This document shows, piece after piece, positions 60,030-64,000 of a stretch of DNA of 64,000 nt. The DNA comes from Elusimicrobiota bacterium. GTDB lineage: Bacteria; Elusimicrobiota; UBA8919. The stretch's first letter is position 1, and each line of letters begins with the position of its first letter. The notes beneath the pieces were generated by a model. That model had not been told where the DNA came from and made no database searches. It saw only the letters and a list, made by a program, of their open reading frames with translations. The stretch covers positions 529,186 to 593,185 of the forward strand of contig JAQUMH010000001.1 of NCBI GenBank assembly GCA_028718185.1. Reading direction: 5' to 3'. A program made the position numbers and the translations under genes.

Positions 60030-60077
60030 AATTAAGCATTGTAACTCAAGAATTTGGTTTTAAAGGTATGCAGAAAT

Positions 60078-60476
60078 TTATTTGGAATCATTTTTTGGGA
60101 TTTGTTCGTATCTTTTTGTTTCCATAAACATTCTAATAATACGGTTCTGCTCTTTCAACTGTTCAATAACAAATTTCCCAAGTTTATTTCTGGTAGGATT
60201 GTCAATTTGCGTGAGTTTGATTCCATATTCATTATTCTTTATCATATGGACAACTTTTCCGAAAAACTCACAGTCAACTCCGGGAGAAAGCAATAGACTA
60301 AATTTGAGGTTTTCACCTATCGAGATTTGCTCGCTAGTTTCAAGAGAAATTCCGACTAGAGATAAATCCACAATTCTTCCTTCCATATTTTTGTCCAATT
60401 TGCTTTGTAACGAAAAATTGCACGGGAGGTCCAGCATTACCCTGACAAATCTTCTCTGTTCTTCACATTTATGCAT
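60078..60476 (-). CDS. PilZ-domain protein
   Basis: A 132-residue single PilZ domain. EQRRFVRVMLDLPCNFSL supplies the RxxxR motif and RIVDLSLVGISLETSE the D/NxSxxG motif, both needed for cyclic di-GMP binding, and both are intact. It should therefore be a c-di-GMP effector. No diguanylate cyclase is visible in the window. Its gene lies upstream of the protease gene on the same strand. Confidence 0.85.
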   Translation of the reverse strand: MHKCEEQRRFVRVMLDLPCNFSLQSKLDKNMEGRIVDLSLVGISLETSEQISIGENLKFSLLLSPGVDCEFFGKVVHMIKNNEYGIKLTQIDNPTRNKLGKFVIEQLKEQNRIIRMFMETKRYEQIPKNDSK

Positions 60477-60544
60477 GTTTTTATTATATAAACTTTTCCA
60501 AAAAAATCAATAGAAAAAGGTGTCCGAGGTCCGTGTGTTAATCC

Positions 60545-60676
60545 AATAGGTAACTCCAAGTGATTATCCCTCGCTTACGCTCGGGATCATTTTTTTGGTC
60601 TCCGGTAGGGGACTCTAAGATGATTATCCCTCGTCTACGCTCGGGATCATTTTTTTGATCTCCGGTAGGGGACTCA
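60545..60676. repeat. Tandem repeat of about 60 bases
   Basis: The unit, GATTATCCCTCG with TACGCTCGGGATCATTTTTT and CTCCGGTAGGGGACTC, occurs about two and a quarter times. Each unit holds the hairpin ATCCC/GGGAT followed by T7, so it looks like a doubled terminator-like sequence upstream of the beta-barrel gene. Confidence 0.8.
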
Positions 60677-60692
60677 AAAAAATAGATTTTTA

Positions 60693-60720
60693 TTGCTTTT
60701 TTAGGGTTTCTTAATATAAT
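60693..60720 (+). promoter_or_regulatory. Promoter of the exported beta-barrel-like gene
   Basis: TTGCTT (60693-60698) and TATAAT (60715-60720) are 16 bases apart; the start codon at 60764 has a GGGAGGGATGT ribosome binding site. Confidence 0.5.
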
Positions 60721-60763
60721 TATTACGGCAACTATATTTAAACGAAATAAGCGGGAGGGATGT

Positions 60764-61486
60764 ATGACTAAACAGTTTGTTGCGGTTCTTTTGTCTGTTA
60801 TGATCAGTTCTACTCTTTTTGCAGCAGATATCATCCATTTGAAAAATGGTGATATACTGAAAGGCAAAATCATAGGAGAAGGCGGAGACACGTTTAAAAT
60901 AGAAATGGAAAACCAGTCTAAGGAAATACAAAGAAAAGATATAGAAAAAATTGAATGGGAAAGCAAAAAAGAAAATACGGTAAAGGAAACTAAAAAAAAC
61001 AAAAGTAAAACAGTTAATACCGTAAAAATCGCGCTGGATTTTGCCGGAACTAATCATGTTACAACTGTAAGCGGCAGCACCGGCAAAACTCATGTAAGAC
61101 CGGGTGTTACACTGGCAGGTGAAACGTTATTGTCCGTACATAATAATATCAGATTAGGCATGGGACTGGCTATCGAATTCCCTCGTGTACAAACCGGTGC
61201 CGGGAAAGATAATTTTATGTTTTTGCCGTGGTACGGGATAGTACAAGTAAGCGATTTTAAAAAGAACGGGATAGCCCCCTATCTTACCATGCACCTTGGT
61301 CTTGCGGCATTTTTCGGGAGTGATGTTTATAAAGATTCAAACGAACAGAGGTTCCCGGGTTTCTACTTCGCAACAGGGATAGGAGCAGTTTCTAAAAAGA
61401 AGAATTTACAGGCAGAGTTATTATACGCAATGCATTCTTATACAACCTATAACACATTAAGATTATCTGCCGGTTACAATTTCTAA
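60764..61486 (+). CDS. Exported protein with a small N-terminal domain and a beta-barrel-like C-terminus
   Basis: A 240-residue protein. A signal peptide (about residues 1-21, cleavage after LFA) is followed by DIIHLKNGDILKGKIIGEGG, a short beta domain seen in many exported hypothetical proteins, then a Lys/Glu linker (about 65-85) and a C-terminal half of alternating beta strands (SVHNNIRLGMGLAIEFPRVQ and LSAGYNF at the end, a terminal aromatic as in outer-membrane barrels). Function unknown. It is one of only four genes on the plus strand. Confidence 0.75.
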   Translation: MTKQFVAVLLSVMISSTLFAADIIHLKNGDILKGKIIGEGGDTFKIEMENQSKEIQRKDIEKIEWESKKENTVKETKKNKSKTVNTVKIALDFAGTNHVTTVSGSTGKTHVRPGVTLAGETLLSVHNNIRLGMGLAIEFPRVQTGAGKDNFMFLPWYGIVQVSDFKKNGIAPYLTMHLGLAAFFGSDVYKDSNEQRFPGFYFATGIGAVSKKKNLQAELLYAMHSYTTYNTLRLSAGYNF

Positions 61487-61503
61487 GAATGATTTGAGGA
61501 CAT

Positions 61504-62073
61504 CTACAAACCTAAATCTGAGCTTATTTTCTGCATGGCTGTGAGGCAGATTTCCGCAAACTGATCAACAGTAAAACCTATCTTTTCACATTCCCTTATT
61601 ATGTCCCTGTCTACTGATGCTGCAAAAGATTTTTCTTTCATCCTTTTTACTATTGACTTGGGCTTAACGGAAGCTATTTTCTTGTCAGGATAGACAAGCG
61701 TTGTCGCAATTATTATACCTGTTATTGTCTCGCCGGCGGCAAGCGCATGGTGAAATTTTGTCTCTCTTTTCAACCCGTGCGCCTTTTCGTTGTGTCGCTT
61801 TATCGTATCGATTATAACATCATCTACATTATTTGATTTTAATATTTTTTCCGTCTCCAAAGTATGCGTATTCAAATCCGCATTGACAATTTCCACATCG
61901 AGGTCGTGAAGCAGTCCGGTAAGCGACCATAATTCCTTGTCTTCGCCAAGTTTTTCCGCAAGGTCCGACATGACAATTTCTGTCGCTAAACAATGTTTTA
62001 TCATATTCGGATTTTTAATATGCTGGTTTAGTAATTCAAGTGATTTTTCCCTGCTAATACCGTATTTTGACAT
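61504..62073 (-). CDS. HD-domain (HDIG) phosphohydrolase-like protein
   Basis: A 189-residue HD-superfamily protein: MIKHCLATEIVMSDLAEKLG, LTGLLHDLDVEIVNADLNTH with the HD pair near residue 51, and IIDTIKRHNEKAHGLKRETK with later His residues. Proteins of this size are metal-dependent phosphohydrolases of nucleotides or of unknown substrates. It is the only HD gene in the window and converges with the exported protein gene. Confidence 0.82.
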   Translation of the reverse strand: MSKYGISREKSLELLNQHIKNPNMIKHCLATEIVMSDLAEKLGEDKELWSLTGLLHDLDVEIVNADLNTHTLETEKILKSNNVDDVIIDTIKRHNEKAHGLKRETKFHHALAAGETITGIIIATTLVYPDKKIASVKPKSIVKRMKEKSFAASVDRDIIRECEKIGFTVDQFAEICLTAMQKISSDLGL

Positions 62074-62206
62074 TTGGACCTCCGGAAAAAAATATTAAAA
62101 GATTGAAAGATTAAAAGATTAAGGATTATCCGCCCCGCCACTATTGCTTTGGCGGGCAAGCACTATTACTTTGGCGAGATTAGACTTTTCGCATTCTGCG
62201 TAAAGT

Positions 62207-62755
62207 CTAAGGTTTTGAAAACCATTCACCGGTAGTTTTTGCAACCGACAATTTCATTCCAAGATTTTGTCTTCTGGCTGGAATCATATCAACTATATCA
62301 AGACAACAGGTATTCAGGATTCTTTCCATAAGGAATACACACAACGGCGCACCTCCGCCACCGCCTCCGGCAACACATATACCCAATACCTGCTTGCCGC
62401 TAATGCCTTTCTTGCCGAAATCATGCCTGCATGTACGGCGAAAACGGTCAAGGAATGTTTTAAGACTTTCACTCAAATCAGAAAAATAAACAGGTGTAGC
62501 AATAACAACTTTATCGGCATTTTTTAAACTATCTACAATTGCTTTGAAGTCATCATCAATTATGCACTTGCCTTCAGTTTTACATATACCCCAACCGGTG
62601 TCTTCACACTGGCGGCAATGTTCAATTTTTTTCTTTGTCAAAAATATCTTTTCGCATACAGCATTATTCTTACCCGCGCCTTCTAAGAAAGCGTTGACAA
62701 GCGATGCTGTCTGCCCGATTTCGTTTCTACTCCCGATTAATACGACAATTTTCAT
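62207..62755 (-). CDS. NADPH-dependent FMN reductase-like/iron-sulfur flavoprotein
   Basis: A 182-residue flavodoxin-fold protein. VVLIGSRNEIGQTASLVNAF is the FMN phosphate loop, HCRQCEDTGWGICKTEGKC near residues 45-63 has four Cys that could bind a 4Fe-4S cluster, and DKVVIATPVYFSDLSESLKT with VAGGGGGGAPL completes the fold. Such proteins reduce flavin or donors in anaerobes. I take the ATG at 62755 because the fold starts there; an ATG-like start 14 codons earlier reads through repeat-like bases. Confidence 0.82.
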   Translation of the reverse strand: MKIVVLIGSRNEIGQTASLVNAFLEGAGKNNAVCEKIFLTKKKIEHCRQCEDTGWGICKTEGKCIIDDDFKAIVDSLKNADKVVIATPVYFSDLSESLKTFLDRFRRTCRHDFGKKGISGKQVLGICVAGGGGGGAPLCVFLMERILNTCCLDIVDMIPARRQNLGMKLSVAKTTGEWFSKP

Positions 62756-62800
62756 ACTTAGAACTCTACTGTTTTCCGGATTGAGGACCGTCCCCAATTA

Positions 62801-63682
62801 CTATATTTTTTCTGAACCTTCTAATATTTCTCTTTTAATTTTCAATACTCCATCCTTTTCATTCTTAACACTCCATTTCACTAAAGTGATTTCTCCGTTC
62901 TCTATTTCCAAACCGGTTATGCAGCGAGGATGGACACAGCTGCCGGAATTAAAATATTGAACTTTATCTTTGTGCGGAAACCTTGGTCTATGCGTGTGTC
63001 CCGTAATAATTGTCTGGTTATTATCTTTGGACCATTTTATCAGACTTTTTTCTACTCTCAGACATTTTCTAAATACTTTCGCGGGACTCGTAGGGTCCTT
63101 AAAACCAAACAATTGAAGGTTCCGCCAAATATACCTGACAAAAAACCTACCTACCTTCCACAAATAATCGTTAATCAAGTCACCTTGATGGCCATGAACA
63201 AGAAACAATTTTTTTCCTGTTTTAGAATGCTGTAAAACCAGCATTTCACGGACAATAATACCGTCAAATAATGGCTTATATGATTCCTCGCGTTTGTCAA
63301 AATATCCAAAAAGCGTTTTTTCGGTTTTTGAGGGGCACTGCCGTTCCTTGTCGTGATTGCCGAATATAAGGTAAAGCCTTTTTTGTTCGTGAAAATTTTT
63401 CATCAGCCAAAATATATGGCTGTATGCCTGTCTTATATCGGCAAATTTTTTATTTTCAAAAAGTTCGTCACCATCGCCAAGTTCTATATATGTAAAACCA
63501 TTTGAATAATAATGGTCCAGTGCATGAAAAAACGTGTTTTGGTTGTCCGCAAAGTTATCAGTCCAACCGCCGTCGCCGCGGTGACAGTCGCTGAATATAA
63601 TAAACTTTGAAGAATCATCAAACATTACCGGTTCAGCAGAAGCCGCCCTGAACAGATTTGTCAGACATTTTTGCATAAACAT
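62801..63682 (-). CDS. Calcineurin-like metallophosphoesterase
   Basis: A 293-residue phosphoesterase. The metal-binding motifs are FIIFSDCHRGDGGWTD (D-x-H), YIELGDGDELFE (GDG-D), LIFGNHDKERQC (GNHD), LFLVHGHQGDLI (H) and IITGHTHRPRFP (GHTH), all in order and with normal spacing. It resembles the UDP-2,3-diacylglucosamine hydrolase/DNA phosphoesterase-type proteins of many bacteria, but the substrate is unknown. It follows the gene at 63685 after two bases. Confidence 0.88.
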   Translation of the reverse strand: MFMQKCLTNLFRAASAEPVMFDDSSKFIIFSDCHRGDGGWTDNFADNQNTFFHALDHYYSNGFTYIELGDGDELFENKKFADIRQAYSHIFWLMKNFHEQKRLYLIFGNHDKERQCPSKTEKTLFGYFDKREESYKPLFDGIIVREMLVLQHSKTGKKLFLVHGHQGDLINDYLWKVGRFFVRYIWRNLQLFGFKDPTSPAKVFRKCLRVEKSLIKWSKDNNQTIITGHTHRPRFPHKDKVQYFNSGSCVHPRCITGLEIENGEITLVKWSVKNEKDGVLKIKREILEGSEKI

Positions 63683-63684
63683 AA

Positions 63685-64000
63685 TTAACCTACCACTTCC
63701 TTTGCTCTTTCATAACCATGCTGTATACCATCCAGAATGGCTTTATGTTCAAACTGGAGTTCATCAATAAAATGTCTTGACGGGTCAATAATTTTACATT
63801 CTATATGGCGGTACTTATTTTTATAATAGTCGCTTTTTCCCCGCAATTCGTTTTTGAACTTTAATACATTGACGTCGTTTAACATCGTTTCATTTTTCAT
63901 TATGTCGTCTATTGCTCTTAATATCACTGAAGTTATACTTTTGTATTTTTTGTTTTCAGCAGTTAAATTCAGGGGCATGCAGGGCACGACATAAATGGTG
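63685..64000 (-). CDS. C-terminal part of a protein running off the window, possibly patatin-like
   Basis: The open frame continues to the window edge with no stop (about 105 residues seen). It begins TIYVVPCMPLNLTAENKKYK and ends with FEHKAILDGIQHGYERAKEV, a closing helix like that of patatin-like phospholipases. A catalytic Ser or Asp, if any, lies outside. It overlaps no other gene and the metallophosphoesterase follows after two bases, so they may be one operon. Confidence 0.5.
   Translation of the reverse strand, partial: TIYVVPCMPLNLTAENKKYKSITSVILRAIDDIMKNETMLNDVNVLKFKNELRGKSDYYKNKYRHIECKIIDPSRHFIDELQFEHKAILDGIQHGYERAKEVVG

Noticed and set aside
60538-61093. Open frames on the minus strand over the exported beta-barrel-like gene
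   Set aside because: They run through the 60-base tandem repeat and are rich in aromatic runs, while the plus strand has a promoter, ribosome binding site and signal peptide.

Overview
The window is a low-GC (roughly one third GC by eye) chromosomal segment of an uncultured bacterium. Gram-negative architecture is suggested by an AsmA-type envelope protein, a PorV/UPF0164-like outer-membrane protein and several signal-peptide proteins. The mixture of genes (split GcvP, a GcvT-SHMT fusion, a G-domain-less YchF relative, many palindromic intergenic repeats) points to a candidate-phylum type lineage of the Elusimicrobiota/Omnitrophota/Firestonebacteria kind, but I cannot place it from the sequence alone. 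Almost all genes are on the minus strand.

Layout. 1-8.7 kb: start of MurJ, an oxidoreductase/aminotransferase pair, a YchF-like protein, a thioesterase, a frameshifted nitroreductase, a DUF218 protein and a second sugar oxidoreductase with a sugar epimerase. 8.9-12.9 kb: a signalling cluster (histidine kinase, three genes carrying only receiver domains, a divergent OmpR-type regulator). 12.9-23.7 kb: a nearly complete glycine cleavage and lipoate module (lipoate ligase-like protein, GcvPB, GcvPA, GcvH, a GcvT-SHMT fusion, LipA, LipB, a NYN nuclease, Lpd and a free-standing lipoyl domain). 23.9-26.8 kb: sugar isomerase-like cupin, PfkB kinase and ROK kinase. 26.9-29.5 kb: AsmA-like protein and tRNA-Ser(UGA).

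29.5-43.8 kb is an accessory and defence island: a HEPN/nucleotidyltransferase toxin-antitoxin pair, a DUF4143 ATPase, an esterase, a PD-(D/E)XK-like protein bracketed by short direct repeats, a HEPN-like protein, a reverse transcriptase-nitrilase (DRT type 1) bracketed by two 189-bp TA-flanked inverted-repeat elements, and two adjacent restriction-modification modules (one MvaI/BcnI-like). Several island genes look like exchangeable one-gene cassettes separated by short repeats.

43.9-64 kb returns to ordinary genes: M29 aminopeptidase, YhcH-like protein, thioredoxin, Pif1-like helicase, ferritin-VIT1 fusion, RRM protein, a broken VOC protein, a three-gene receiver/TPR-HEAT/coiled-coil membrane set, a Doc toxin with HTH partner, a methyltransferase, a second nitroreductase, a PorV-like protein coupled to a subtilase, PilZ, HD, flavoprotein and phosphoesterase genes. 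At least ten families of short repeats (palindromes, hairpins, microsatellite-like tracts, MITE-like elements) fill the gaps, and a few have entered or extended coding regions. There is no rRNA and no CRISPR array, and no intact transposase gene was recognised.
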